Shown here in pieces: positions 26,864-36,221 of a stretch of DNA of 64,000 bases. The first letter of the stretch is position 1. Each line of letters starts with the position of its first letter. Below the pieces are notes generated by a model. The model ran no database searches, was not told where the DNA came from, and saw only the letters and a program-made list of their open reading frames with translations. The stretch comes from Bradyrhizobium sp. CSA112 (GTDB taxonomy: Bacteria > Pseudomonadota > Alphaproteobacteria > Rhizobiales > Xanthobacteraceae): positions 1 through 64,000 of the forward strand of contig NZ_JAACFS010000019.1 in NCBI RefSeq assembly GCF_029051645.1, in the 5' to 3' direction. The position numbers were made by a program, and so were the translations under genes.

Positions 26864-27754
26864 TTAGGCTGCGTTCACTTCAGCGTAGCGTTTGGCCATC
26901 ACGGCGTCGAATGCATTTCCCATCTCGATGGCCGATGGCTTCAATCCCGTAAACAGTTCGAATGCGTCGGCGGCCTGATAGATCGCGAGTTCGCGCCCGG
27001 TCATGACCTCCGCGCCCTCAGCCTTTGCAGCGTTCAGCAGCGGCGTCCAGAGCGGCGTGTAGACCGCGTCTGCCACCCACAGGTCCTTGTGCAACAGCGT
27101 GTCCGGGATCGGCGTGCCACGGTTCGGCAACATGCCGACCGGCGAGCCGTTGACGACCCCGGTAGCGCCGCTCATCGCGTCCTCGACGCTGTCGGCAGCC
27201 CTTGCTTCGCCCTGGCTCTTGAGCTGTGCGGCGAGTTGGTCGGCCTTGGCACGGTCCGTGTCGAAGATCCTGATCTTGCCCACGCCGGTCTGCACCAGTG
27301 CGAAGGCGATCGCCTTGCCGACGCCGCCTGCACCGATCACGGCGACGCGGCTCTGCGCGGGATCTCGGATAAGCTCAGCGATCGCCCGGGCAAACCCTGT
27401 CGTGTCGGTGTTGTATCCGATCAGCCGACCATCCCTGACCACGACGGTGTTGACCGCGCCGATCGCACGCGCCCCAGGCGACAATTCATCGAGCAGGGAA
27501 ACCACCGCTTCCTTATACGGAAAGGTGACGTTGACGCCCGCAAAGCCCAGTCGGCGCACGCCGTCGAGCAGCCGCCGCAATTCCTCGCGGCCAGCGCCTG
27601 CGACTTCGATGAGCTGGTAATGGCAATGCGCGCCGAGCGCTTCGGCGGCCCGCTCATGCATCGCCGGCGACGCCGAATGCGCGATCGGCGCACCGATCAG
27701 GCCGGTGAGAAAGCGGCGGTCGGCCGGAGCAGGAGGTCGGGCGGCAGAACTCAT
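26864..27754 (-). CDS. aroE: Shikimate/quinate dehydrogenase (AroE family)
   Basis: 296 residues from the ATG at 27,754; the longer frame adds an unconserved start. The substrate loop GAPIAHSASPAMHERAAEAL has the Ser pair that binds the carboxylate. The catalytic Lys is in GVNVTFPYKE and the Asp in YNTDTTGFA. The nucleotide motif is GAGGVGKAIAFALV, and NGSPVGM closes the site. The reaction is reversible oxidation of shikimate (or quinate) to the 3-dehydro form with NAD(P). Its place between a LysR gene and a binding-protein gene, inside a run with quiC and pcaHG, suggests a catabolic role separate from the biosynthetic AroE. NAD versus NADP and quinate versus shikimate cannot be settled here. 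Confidence 0.9.
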   Translation of the reverse strand: MSSAARPPAPADRRFLTGLIGAPIAHSASPAMHERAAEALGAHCHYQLIEVAGAGREELRRLLDGVRRLGFAGVNVTFPYKEAVVSLLDELSPGARAIGAVNTVVVRDGRLIGYNTDTTGFARAIAELIRDPAQSRVAVIGAGGVGKAIAFALVQTGVGKIRIFDTDRAKADQLAAQLKSQGEARAADSVEDAMSGATGVVNGSPVGMLPNRGTPIPDTLLHKDLWVADAVYTPLWTPLLNAAKAEGAEVMTGRELAIYQAADAFELFTGLKPSAIEMGNAFDAVMAKRYAEVNAA

Positions 27755-27872
27755 GTTCTCATCATCAGGTGCAATGCGCGTTAGCGGCAGCGGTGTGCTC
27801 GGGACAGGTCCCGATCCGGCCCGACGATAGCCCTTTGCCGACCTAACACAATTACCCATTTATGCCGGATAG

Positions 27873-27887
27873 ATAACATCATGTTAT
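27873..27887. promoter_or_regulatory. Perfect 7-bp inverted repeat at the end of the LysR gene
   Basis: ATAACAT-C-ATGTTAT is a perfect dyad in an AT-rich patch upstream of aroE, overlapping the LysR stop codon. Its shape (T-N11-A) suits a LysR-type binding site for aroE expression. The dyad is seen directly; the role is a guess. Confidence 0.3.
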
Positions 27888-28822
27888 TTCTTGCGAGGCC
27901 TGGAATCGGGCTTTCGCGACGCTGTCTTACTTGGCCCCACCGCCCGCATTTCCGAGCGCAGACAGTCGATGAAATGCTCGATGTGAAGCGACAACGGCGC
28001 TCCGCGCTTCACCGCAATGTAGGTGTCGAACCTGGTCGGCTCGACAATTTTCAGCAATTCGATGCCGGGATAACCGCCATGGGCGACAGTGAACTGGTCG
28101 ATCACGGCAATGCCGAGACCGGCCTTGACCAGCGCACACACGGTCGTGCCGAAGCGCGCGCGGATGGTGATGTCGTAGTCGAGTTTGCTGCGGGCAAATA
28201 TCTCCGCCATGATCCGCCCATAGGGATCGTTGGGATCGATCCCGATCAGCGGATAGCGGATGATCTCCGCGGCCGAGACCTGCTTGCATCCGGCAAGCTC
28301 GTGCCCGGCCGGAACGATGCAGAACAACTCGCCCGACGCTAGCGGCAGGAAATCGAGGCCGGGATGCTCGAGCCGGTAACTCATGGCGACGCAATCGCCC
28401 CGGCCGAGCAACAGATAATCGACGGCTTCCTCGATCTTGAGAATGTTGATGTCGATCCGCAGTTCGGGATAGCGGCGCCGCACCCGCTCGATCGCGCGCG
28501 GCACCATGACCTGCGAGATGCTCGGCACCGAACCGATGCGCAGCTCAGACAGATCGCCGCGGCCGATCTTGGAGATGATCTCGGTGAGATCATCCATCTT
28601 TTCGTAGACGCCGTTGATCTGCTCGAAGATATTGCGGGCTTCCGCCGTCGGAAAATAGCGCCCGTTCTGCCGTTGGAAGAAACGAACGCCCAGTGACTTC
28701 TCGGTGTATTTCACCAGCCGGCTGATGCCGGGCGCCGACACGTTCAGAAGCCTCGCAGCGCCGCCGATCGTGCCGGTCACCATCACGGCGCGGATCACCT
28801 CGACCTGGCGAAGCGTCATCAT
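27884..28822 (-). CDS. LysR-family regulator in the pca/aroE cluster
   Basis: 312 residues. The N-terminal winged helix (residues 3-60) reads LRQVEVIRAVMVTGTIGGAARLL with the recognition region VSAPGISRLVKYTEKSLG. Residues 90-290 form the LysR effector domain (ELRIGSVPSISQVMVPRAIE, ALVKAGLGIAVIDQFTV). The tail is very basic (SRKPDSRPRKK). Such proteins are tetrameric activators that sense a pathway compound. The gene begins 45 nt after pcaG on the same strand and lies just before aroE, so it is probably part of the pcaHG message. PcaQ is usually divergent from pca genes, so this may be a different regulator, responding for example to quinate, dehydroshikimate or protocatechuate. Confidence 0.9.
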   Translation of the reverse strand: MMTLRQVEVIRAVMVTGTIGGAARLLNVSAPGISRLVKYTEKSLGVRFFQRQNGRYFPTAEARNIFEQINGVYEKMDDLTEIISKIGRGDLSELRIGSVPSISQVMVPRAIERVRRRYPELRIDINILKIEEAVDYLLLGRGDCVAMSYRLEHPGLDFLPLASGELFCIVPAGHELAGCKQVSAAEIIRYPLIGIDPNDPYGRIMAEIFARSKLDYDITIRARFGTTVCALVKAGLGIAVIDQFTVAHGGYPGIELLKIVEPTRFDTYIAVKRGAPLSLHIEHFIDCLRSEMRAVGPSKTASRKPDSRPRKK

Positions 28823-28867
28823 GTGCGAAGTCTTGCCTGTCGCGCCGCCTCGTCTGAATAATTGCGG

Positions 28868-29473
28868 CTATACGTCGAAAAACACCGTTTCTTTGTCGCC
28901 CTGCAGATGGATATCAAAGCGATAGACCGCGTTGCCGCTGCCCGGCTGCCGCGTCGCGATCAACGTCGAGCGACGATCGGCCGGCACCAGCGCCAGCACG
29001 GGATCGGTGGCGTTGGCGGCCTCATCGTCGAAATAGATCCGCGAATAGTTATGCAGGAGCATGCCGCGCGCGAACACGGCAAGCACGATGTGCGGCGCCT
29101 GCGGCTTGCCGTCGGGATCGGCGACCTGCCCCGGTTTGATGGTGTCGAACGCGTAACCGCCCTTCGCATCGGTGCCGATGCGGCCGAATCCCTTGAATGA
29201 CGTATTCGTCAGCGCCCGCTTGTCCTGCGGGTCGGAGAAGCGCCCCTGCGCGTCCGCCTGCCAGATCTCCAGCATGCAGTCCGGCACGACCGCGCCGTCG
29301 CCGTCGAACACCTGTCCTTCGATGCGAATGCGTTCACCCGACGTGTCAGGCGTCACCAAATTGTTGTTGAACGCGTCGTTCCAGTCATACTTGCCGTTCG
29401 GCGTCAGGCCATAAGCGAAATACGGACCGACGGTTTGCGACGGGGTGATCCCGTCCGGTTTGGCCTGTTGCAC
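28868..29473 (-). CDS. pcaG: Protocatechuate 3,4-dioxygenase, alpha subunit
   Basis: 201 residues from a GTG start that directly abuts the pcaH stop codon; GGAGA lies 8 nt upstream inside pcaH. The intradiol dioxygenase fold is seen in TPSQTVGPYFAYGL, IRIEGQVFDGDGAVVPDCMLEIWQ and GYAFDTIKPGQ. The alpha subunit lacks the iron ligands of the beta subunit but shapes the active site. With PcaH it opens the protocatechuate ring between the two hydroxyls to give 3-carboxy-cis,cis-muconate, in the cytoplasm. The abutting genes ensure equal production of both subunits. Confidence 0.95.
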   Translation of the reverse strand: MQQAKPDGITPSQTVGPYFAYGLTPNGKYDWNDAFNNNLVTPDTSGERIRIEGQVFDGDGAVVPDCMLEIWQADAQGRFSDPQDKRALTNTSFKGFGRIGTDAKGGYAFDTIKPGQVADPDGKPQAPHIVLAVFARGMLLHNYSRIYFDDEAANATDPVLALVPADRRSTLIATRQPGSGNAVYRFDIHLQGDKETVFFDV

Positions 29474-30175
29474 TTAACTGTTCTCCATCGGCGTGGCGCT
29501 CTGCCCGCGCAGCACAATGTTGAAGCGATAGCACAGCGCCCAATCCGGCTTGGTGTTCTCCAGATCGAACGCGGAGATCATCCGGTTGCGCGCCTTCTCG
29601 TCGGTGACCGAATTGAAGATCGGATCGAACGGAAACAGCGGATCGCCGGGGAAATACATCTGCGTCACCAAACGCGAGACGAACGAGTGGCCGAACACCG
29701 AGAAGTGGATGTGGGCCGGCCGCCAGGCGTTGTGATGATTGCCCCAGGGGTAGGCGCCGGGCTTGATGGTGATGAAGCGGTAATAGCCCTGCGCGTCGGA
29801 TTGCGTGCGGCCGGCGCCGGTGAAATTCGGATCGAGCGGCGCGGGATGCTGATCGACGACATGGACGTAGCGGCCGCAGGAATTGGCCTGCCACAGTTCG
29901 ACCAGCGCGTTCGGGACGCCGCGGCCATCTTCATCGAGCACATGGCCGTGCACGATGATGCGCTCGCCGATCGGCTCGCCCTTGCCCTGAACCGTGAGAT
30001 CGTGATCGTTCTCGCGCACGGTCTCGTGGCCGTAGACCGGGCCGGTCAATTCCGACAGCGTGTGCCGCATCGGGATCAAGGGCTTGGAGGGCGAGCGCTT
30101 GACCGTGCTCTTGTAGGCGGGAGACAGCCGCGGCGGATGGGCCGCAAGACTTTGCACCGGATAGACCAATGTCAT
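29474..30175 (-). CDS. pcaH: Protocatechuate 3,4-dioxygenase, beta subunit
   Basis: 233 residues with ATG after GGGAGGAA. The iron(III) ligands of intradiol dioxygenases are visible: a Tyr in CGRYVHVVDQH, a Tyr in PGAYPWGNHHNAWRP and both His in AHIHFSVFG. The N-terminal extension and LIPMRHTLSELTGP match PcaH. It forms the catalytic half of the PcaHG enzyme. The pcaF gene lies upstream with a 102-nt gap that has a promoter-like AT-rich island, so pcaH may start a transcript pcaH-pcaG-lysR(-aroE). Confidence 0.96.
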   Translation of the reverse strand: MTLVYPVQSLAAHPPRLSPAYKSTVKRSPSKPLIPMRHTLSELTGPVYGHETVRENDHDLTVQGKGEPIGERIIVHGHVLDEDGRGVPNALVELWQANSCGRYVHVVDQHPAPLDPNFTGAGRTQSDAQGYYRFITIKPGAYPWGNHHNAWRPAHIHFSVFGHSFVSRLVTQMYFPGDPLFPFDPIFNSVTDEKARNRMISAFDLENTKPDWALCYRFNIVLRGQSATPMENS

Positions 30176-30219
30176 GATGAATTCCTCCCTCGCGTCGCGT
30201 CGGGGCCGCGCTGCAGATC

Positions 30220-30238
30220 ATTATATGACATAACTAAT
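30220..30238 (-). promoter_or_regulatory. Candidate promoter and LysR-type box upstream of pcaH
   Basis: On the minus strand the sequence ATTAGTTATGTCATATAAT holds an ATTA-N11-TAAT dyad, the T-N11-A form that LysR regulators bind, and ends in TATAAT, a perfect -10 hexamer. No good -35 hexamer is seen at 16-18 nt, as expected for an activated promoter. It lies 45-63 nt upstream of the pcaH start. The link to the LysR gene downstream is inference. Confidence 0.4.
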
Positions 30239-30277
30239 TCGGGAAAGGACTGTTTTTCGCTCTCCCAAATCGCTGTT

Positions 30278-31486
<1,209 letters not shown>

Positions 31487-31706
31487 AGAATCTCTCCCTG
31501 AATGCCGTGCTTTAGGCGTTTGACCCAGAATTGATGGCGAGTTTTAGGAGCGTGCCCGCGGCAGGTCAATTGAGGCATGCCCGCCCCGCGGCGCTTTCGC
31601 GGAGGGTCCGTCATGCCCTCAACGCTGGCGTGATGCGTGGAAAACTCTGACAACGCGGGTATGGGAATAGGACCGCGCGGCGAAATTTTGTAGTTTGCCG
31701 CCCGTA

Positions 31707-34475
31707 ATGACGATCCAGCAATCCATCCCCGCCCCCGCACCGCCCGAAGCCACGCCGGCGACTGACGCACCTTCGCGCGTCACGCCGATGATGGAACAAT
31801 ATCTCGAGATCAAGGCCGCCCATCCCGGGCTCTTGCTGTTTTACCGGATGGGCGATTTCTACGAGCTGTTCTTCGAGGACGCCGAAATTGCCTCCAGGAC
31901 GCTCGGCATCGTGCTGACCAAGCGCGGCAAGCATCAGGGCATGGATATCCCGATGTGCGGCGTGCCGGTGGAGCGCTCCGAGGACTATCTGCATCGCCTG
32001 ATCAACGCCGGCCATCGCGTCGCGGTGTGCGAGCAGACCGAGAATCCCGCCGCGGCACGCGCCCGCGGCAATAAGAGCGTGGTGGCGCGCGGCGTGGTGC
32101 GCCTGGTGACGCCGGGCACGCTGACCGAAGACACGCTGCTGGATGCCCGCACCAACAATTATTTGCTGGCGATCGCGCGCGCCCGCGCCTCTTCCGGCGG
32201 CGATCGCATCGGGCTCGCCTGGATCGACATCTCCACGTCCGAGTTCATGGTCACGGAATGCTCGACCGCGGAACTCGCCGCGACGCTGGCGCGGATCAAC
32301 CCGAATGAAGCGATCGTTACCGATGCGCTCTATGGCGATCCTGATCTCGGTCCGGTGCTGCGCGAACTGCCCTCGGTGACGCCGCTCACCCGCGATGTCT
32401 TCGACGGTGCCACTGCGGAACGGCGGCTCTGCGACTATTTCGCGGTCGCGACCATGGACGGTCTCTCGGCGATGTCGCGGCTGGAGGCGACCGCGGCGGC
32501 CGCCGCCGTCACCTATATCGACCGCACGCAGGTCGGAAAGCGCCCGCCGCTGTCGCCGCCCTCGCGCGAAGCCGCCGGCACGACGATGGCGATCGATCCC
32601 GCCACCCGCGCCAACCTCGAATTGACCCGCACGCTCGCGGGCGAGCGGCGCGGATCGCTGCTTGATGCGATCGATTGCACGGTGACCGCCGCCGGCTCGC
32701 GGCTATTGGCGCAGCGGCTTGCGGCGCCGCTCACCGACAGCGCTGCGATTGCACGGCGGCTGGATGCGATTGCGACATTTGTTACCGATAGCGCCGCACG
32801 TGACGATATCAGGACCACGCTGCGCGCTGCACCCGACATGTCGCGTGCATTGGCGCGGCTGTCGGTCGGTCGCGGCGGCCCGCGCGACCTTGCAGCTTTG
32901 CGCGACGGCATTCTCGCGGCAGACCAGGCGCTGGCGCGCCTCGCGCAGCTCGAAGCCGCACCGGCTGAAATCATCGCCGTGATGGAGGCGCTGCGCCGCC
33001 CCTCGCGCGATCTCGCCCGCGAATTCGAACGCGCACTCGCTGAGCAACTGCCGCTGATCAAGCGCGACGGCGGCTTCATCCGCGAGGGCTATGAGCCCGC
33101 GCTCGACGAGAGCCGGAACCTGCGCGACGCCTCCCGCCTCGTGGTCGCCGCGATGCAGGCGCGCTACGCGGAGGATACCGGCATCAAGGCGCTCAAGATC
33201 CGGCACAACAACGTGCTCGGCTATTTCGTCGAGGTCACGGCGCAGCACGGCGACAGACTGATGGCGCCGCCGCTGAATGCAACCTTCATCCACCGCCAGA
33301 CGCTGGCGGGGCAGGTCCGCTTCACCACGTCCGAGCTCGGCGAGATCGAAGCCAAGATCGCCAATGCCGGCGACCGCGCGCTCAATCTGGAACTGGAAAT
33401 CTTCGAGCGGCTCTCGGCGATGGCGCTCGCCGCCAGCGACGATCTGCGCGCCGCGGCGCATGCGTTCGCGCTGCTCGATGTCGCGACCGCGCTGGCGAAG
33501 CTTGCGATAGACGACAATTACGTGCGGCCAGAGGTCGACGGCTCGCTCGGCTTCGCCGTTGAGGGCGGCCGGCATCCAGTGGTCGAGCAGGCGCTGAAGC
33601 GCGACGGCCAGCCGTTCATTGCCAATGCCTGCGACCTCTCGCCTGTACCCCCACCCTACCCTCCCCCGCAAGCGGGGGAGGGTAGGGTGGGGGCCGGCCA
33701 GATCTGGTTGATCACCGGCCCGAACATGGCCGGTAAGTCGACGTTCCTGCGCCAGAACGCGCTGATCGCGCTGATGGCGCAGATCGGCTCCTACGTGCCG
33801 GCGTCGCGCGCGCGGATCGGCGTCGTCGATCGCCTGTTCTCGCGCGTCGGCGCAGCCGATGATCTCGCGCGCGGCCGCTCCACCTTCATGGTCGAGATGG
33901 TCGAGACCGCCGTCATCCTAAACCAGGCCAGCGAGCGCTCGCTGGTGATCCTCGATGAAATCGGCCGCGGCACCGCGACCTTCGACGGCCTGTCGATCGC
34001 CTGGGCCGCGATCGAGCATCTGCACGAGGCCAATCGCTGCCGCGCGCTGTTTGCCACGCATTATCACGAGCTGACCGCGCTTTCGGCCAAACTGCCACGG
34101 ATGTTCAACGCCACCGTGCGCGTCAAGGAGTGGCAGGGCGACGTCGTGTTCCTGCACGAGGTGCTGCCGGGCTCCGCCGACCGCTCCTACGGCATTCAGG
34201 TCGCGAAACTCGCAGGGCTCCCCCCGGCCGTGATCACGCGCGCCAAGTCGGTGCTGGCGAAGCTGGAGGCGCAGGACCGCGGCCAGACCGCGCGGGCGCT
34301 GGCCGACGATCTGCCGCTGTTCGCCGTCCCCTCCCGCGCCGCCGCCGAAGCCGCACCGCCGAGTGAGGCCGAGCAATTGATGGAAGCCGTGAAGGCGCTG
34401 CATCCCGACGAGATGTCGCCGCGCGAAGCGCTGGAAGCGTTGTATGCGCTGAAGGCGAAGCTGCCGAAGGGGTAA
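31707..34475 (+). CDS. mutS: DNA mismatch repair protein MutS, with an in-frame palindromic insert
   Basis: 922 residues from the ATG at 31,707; a TTG four codons earlier is possible and no strong ribosome site is seen for either. The mismatch-reading F51-Y-E53 lies in RMGDFYELFFEDA. Connector, lever and clamp domains fill residues 130-620. The ATPase has Walker A GPNMAGKST at 671-679, followed by LVILDEIGRGTATFDG and ATHYHELTAL. MutS recognises mismatches and recruits MutL. Directly before the ATPase core, residues 648-663 (PPPYPPPQAGEGRVGA) are encoded by a perfect 46-nt palindrome of a type otherwise found between genes. The frame stays open through it, so the gene is probably functional with an extra loop. 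It is divergent from pcaF. Confidence 0.96.
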   Translation: MTIQQSIPAPAPPEATPATDAPSRVTPMMEQYLEIKAAHPGLLLFYRMGDFYELFFEDAEIASRTLGIVLTKRGKHQGMDIPMCGVPVERSEDYLHRLINAGHRVAVCEQTENPAAARARGNKSVVARGVVRLVTPGTLTEDTLLDARTNNYLLAIARARASSGGDRIGLAWIDISTSEFMVTECSTAELAATLARINPNEAIVTDALYGDPDLGPVLRELPSVTPLTRDVFDGATAERRLCDYFAVATMDGLSAMSRLEATAAAAAVTYIDRTQVGKRPPLSPPSREAAGTTMAIDPATRANLELTRTLAGERRGSLLDAIDCTVTAAGSRLLAQRLAAPLTDSAAIARRLDAIATFVTDSAARDDIRTTLRAAPDMSRALARLSVGRGGPRDLAALRDGILAADQALARLAQLEAAPAEIIAVMEALRRPSRDLAREFERALAEQLPLIKRDGGFIREGYEPALDESRNLRDASRLVVAAMQARYAEDTGIKALKIRHNNVLGYFVEVTAQHGDRLMAPPLNATFIHRQTLAGQVRFTTSELGEIEAKIANAGDRALNLELEIFERLSAMALAASDDLRAAAHAFALLDVATALAKLAIDDNYVRPEVDGSLGFAVEGGRHPVVEQALKRDGQPFIANACDLSPVPPPYPPPQAGEGRVGAGQIWLITGPNMAGKSTFLRQNALIALMAQIGSYVPASRARIGVVDRLFSRVGAADDLARGRSTFMVEMVETAVILNQASERSLVILDEIGRGTATFDGLSIAWAAIEHLHEANRCRALFATHYHELTALSAKLPRMFNATVRVKEWQGDVVFLHEVLPGSADRSYGIQVAKLAGLPPAVITRAKSVLAKLEAQDRGQTARALADDLPLFAVPSRAAAEAAPPSEAEQLMEAVKALHPDEMSPREALEALYALKAKLPKG
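33648..33693. repeat. Perfect 46-nt palindrome (family G) inside mutS
   Basis: The left arm (33,648-33,669) starts CCCCCACCCTACCCTCCCCC and the right arm (33,672-33,693) is its exact 22-nt reverse complement, with AA as the loop. Read in the mutS frame it gives a Pro/Gly-rich peptide just before the ATPase domain. The same motif lies between genes at 25.5 kb. Confidence 0.93.
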
Positions 34476-34484
34476 GTTTGATCC

Positions 34485-34568
34485 CGTCATTCCGGGATGG
34501 TGCGCAAGCACCAGACCCGGAATCTCGAGATTCCGGGTTCGATGCTGGCGCATCGCCCCGGAATGACG
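34485..34568. repeat. Palindromic intergenic repeat, family C
   Basis: The left end is CGTCATTCCGGGATGGTGCG and the right end GCGCATCGCCCCGGAATGACG in imperfect inverted orientation, with an inner CCCGGAATCTCGAGATTCCG dyad centred on CTCGAG. It lies between the convergent mutS and membrane-protein genes and may stop both transcripts. Confidence 0.82.
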
Positions 34569-34569
34569 A

Positions 34570-35364
34570 TCAGCGCGCCGCCTTCCTCCGCCCAAGCCAC
34601 CACAGGCTGAGATTCCACCCCACACATGTCGCCAGCGCGAGGCTCAGCCCAATCGCCGAGCCGAACTGCTGCGCGGCGACCTGCAGCACCGCAATCGCGA
34701 TGCCGAGTCCGATCAAGCCCCAGGCGCTGTTGGCGAGCACGGCGGCCGTCGGCGGGCCGCCGATGCGCGGGTGCAGGATCAGCATCATCGAGGTGAACAC
34801 GATCGGGAACAGCGCGATCATGCCGCTGATCTTGGGGCCGACCCAGCTAGATGTCGTGACCACCGTCGCCACCAAGGTTGCGACCAGCGATGCCCGCAGC
34901 GGAATGTCGTACCAGCGGCGCCGGATCGGCGGCATCTTGGCGTGGCGGTAGCGGGCAAGCAGCGGCACGCAGATGGCGAACGCAATGACGTTTACGATGA
35001 GGCCGCCGATTAGCGACCATTGCACCGAGCGGATGATGGCGGCGAGCGCGAGCCATACGGCCACCGCGGAGAAGCAACTGAGCAGTGCACCATGGCGCTG
35101 CGCCAGTACGACATAAGTCAGCCCGAGGAAGATCGTCGCGGCGTTGATCGGCAGGCTCGCCAGCGCTCCCTCGGCGATGAAGGCCGCGTCATGGTCGAGC
35201 GCGAGGAACACGTAGGACGGCCCCGCCGAGATCGGCAGCGTCGCGATCAGCGCACCGATGACGGGGCCCGAGCGTTCGGTGACGATGGAAGCCGTCACCA
35301 CGAATGCGGCGGTGATCGCCATGCGCAGGCCGAGCGTCAGGATGAAGGCAAGTTCGGGGGACAT
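34570..35364 (-). CDS. Uncharacterised multi-pass membrane protein
   Basis: 264 residues with about eight hydrophobic segments, for example LAFILTLGLRMAITAAFVV, VIGALIATLPISAGPSYVFLA, AATIFLGLTYVVLA and SLIGGLIVNVIAFAICVPLLA. The two halves look alike (each has a GxxIALxPI-type turn: GALIATLPIS and GMIALFPIV), suggesting an internal duplication. A short basic loop (RYRHAKMPPIRRRWYD) faces the cytoplasm. I do not recognise a named family. The gene is alone, flanked by palindromic repeats on both sides. It could be a transporter, but no substrate or mechanism can be inferred. Confidence 0.8.
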   Translation of the reverse strand: MSPELAFILTLGLRMAITAAFVVTASIVTERSGPVIGALIATLPISAGPSYVFLALDHDAAFIAEGALASLPINAATIFLGLTYVVLAQRHGALLSCFSAVAVWLALAAIIRSVQWSLIGGLIVNVIAFAICVPLLARYRHAKMPPIRRRWYDIPLRASLVATLVATVVTTSSWVGPKISGMIALFPIVFTSMMLILHPRIGGPPTAAVLANSAWGLIGLGIAIAVLQVAAQQFGSAIGLSLALATCVGWNLSLWWLGRRKAAR

Positions 35365-35369
35365 CTATC

Positions 35370-35492
35370 CGTCGTTCCTGCGGACGCAGGAACCCATACG
35401 CCGCGGCTTCTCGATTTCGGGGATTCGTGATTGGCCCTTCCCGCACCCACGAACTTCGGTAGTTATGGGTCCCTGCGTTCGCAGGGACGACG
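35370..35492. repeat. Intergenic inverted-repeat element, family A copy 2
   Basis: The left end reads CGTCGTTCCTGCGGACGCAG then GAACCCATACGCCGCGGC. The right end reads TATGGGTCCCTGCGTTCGCA then GGGACGACG. The middle (about 55 nt) differs from the other copies. It lies between the membrane protein and osmC-like genes. Confidence 0.82.
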
Positions 35493-35506
35493 GCGGGCAA
35501 TGTGCC

Positions 35507-36016
35507 TCATACCCGTTTCATCGACACCGAAACTTTCGGGCCGTTCCTGATGGTCTGATAAACCACGCAATAGCGTTCGGTGAGCTTGAGCAGCAGGTCG
35601 AGCTTGTCCTGCGGCGCGTCCGTTCCGACCTCGAAGCGCAGGCGGATCTCCTCGAACCCGACCGGGACTTCCTTGTCGACGCCGAGCGTGCCGCGAAAAT
35701 CCAGGTCGCCTTCGGCGATGACGTTGCCGCTTCTGAGCGGAATATCGACGGCGGTGGCCACCGACTTCAGCGTCACGCCGGCGCAGGCGACCAGGGCTTC
35801 CAGCAGCATGTCGCCGGAGCAGAGCTCCAGACCGGAGCCGCCGGTGGCGGGATGGAGCCCCGCGACTGCCAGCGCGCGACCGGTCTCGACCTTGCAGGCG
35901 ATGCCTTCATTGTCGATCGAGCCTTTGGCTTTCAGCGTAATGACCGCGGCCGAGGGATCGGACTTGTAGCGTTCCTTGATCGGGGCCTGCATCGCGCGAA
36001 GTTCGGCGGCGTCCAT
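35507..36016 (-). CDS. OsmC-family protein
   Basis: 169 residues from the ATG at 36,016, which has GGGAG at 7 nt; an ATG nine codons earlier has none. The OsmC/Ohr fold is shown by ATGGSGLELCSGDMLLEALVAC and the C-terminal LTERYCVVYQTIRNGP, which carry the two redox cysteines found in active members. OsmC/Ohr proteins reduce organic hydroperoxides with lipoylated or thiol donors as dimers. This member has the YhfA-like spacing and may have another thiol-linked role. The gene is monocistronic and divergent from glnD across about 205 nt. Confidence 0.88.
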   Translation of the reverse strand: MDAAELRAMQAPIKERYKSDPSAAVITLKAKGSIDNEGIACKVETGRALAVAGLHPATGGSGLELCSGDMLLEALVACAGVTLKSVATAVDIPLRSGNVIAEGDLDFRGTLGVDKEVPVGFEEIRLRFEVGTDAPQDKLDLLLKLTERYCVVYQTIRNGPKVSVSMKRV

Positions 36017-36221
36017 TTTGTTCTCCCGACTTTGTTTGTGCACCGGATATAGAGCGCTATCGACGCGCTGTCATCACGGTCCCTGATCATCCACACGCCG
36101 CATGGGAAATCCACGTTTTTCCAACAGCTTATGGCTGGCATTCGCGTCGGGGGCAGCATAGCTTTGATCTGACTGTACAATCCTCCGTGACAGCCTTTGT
36201 GCCGTCCGTTATCGGGTAGCC

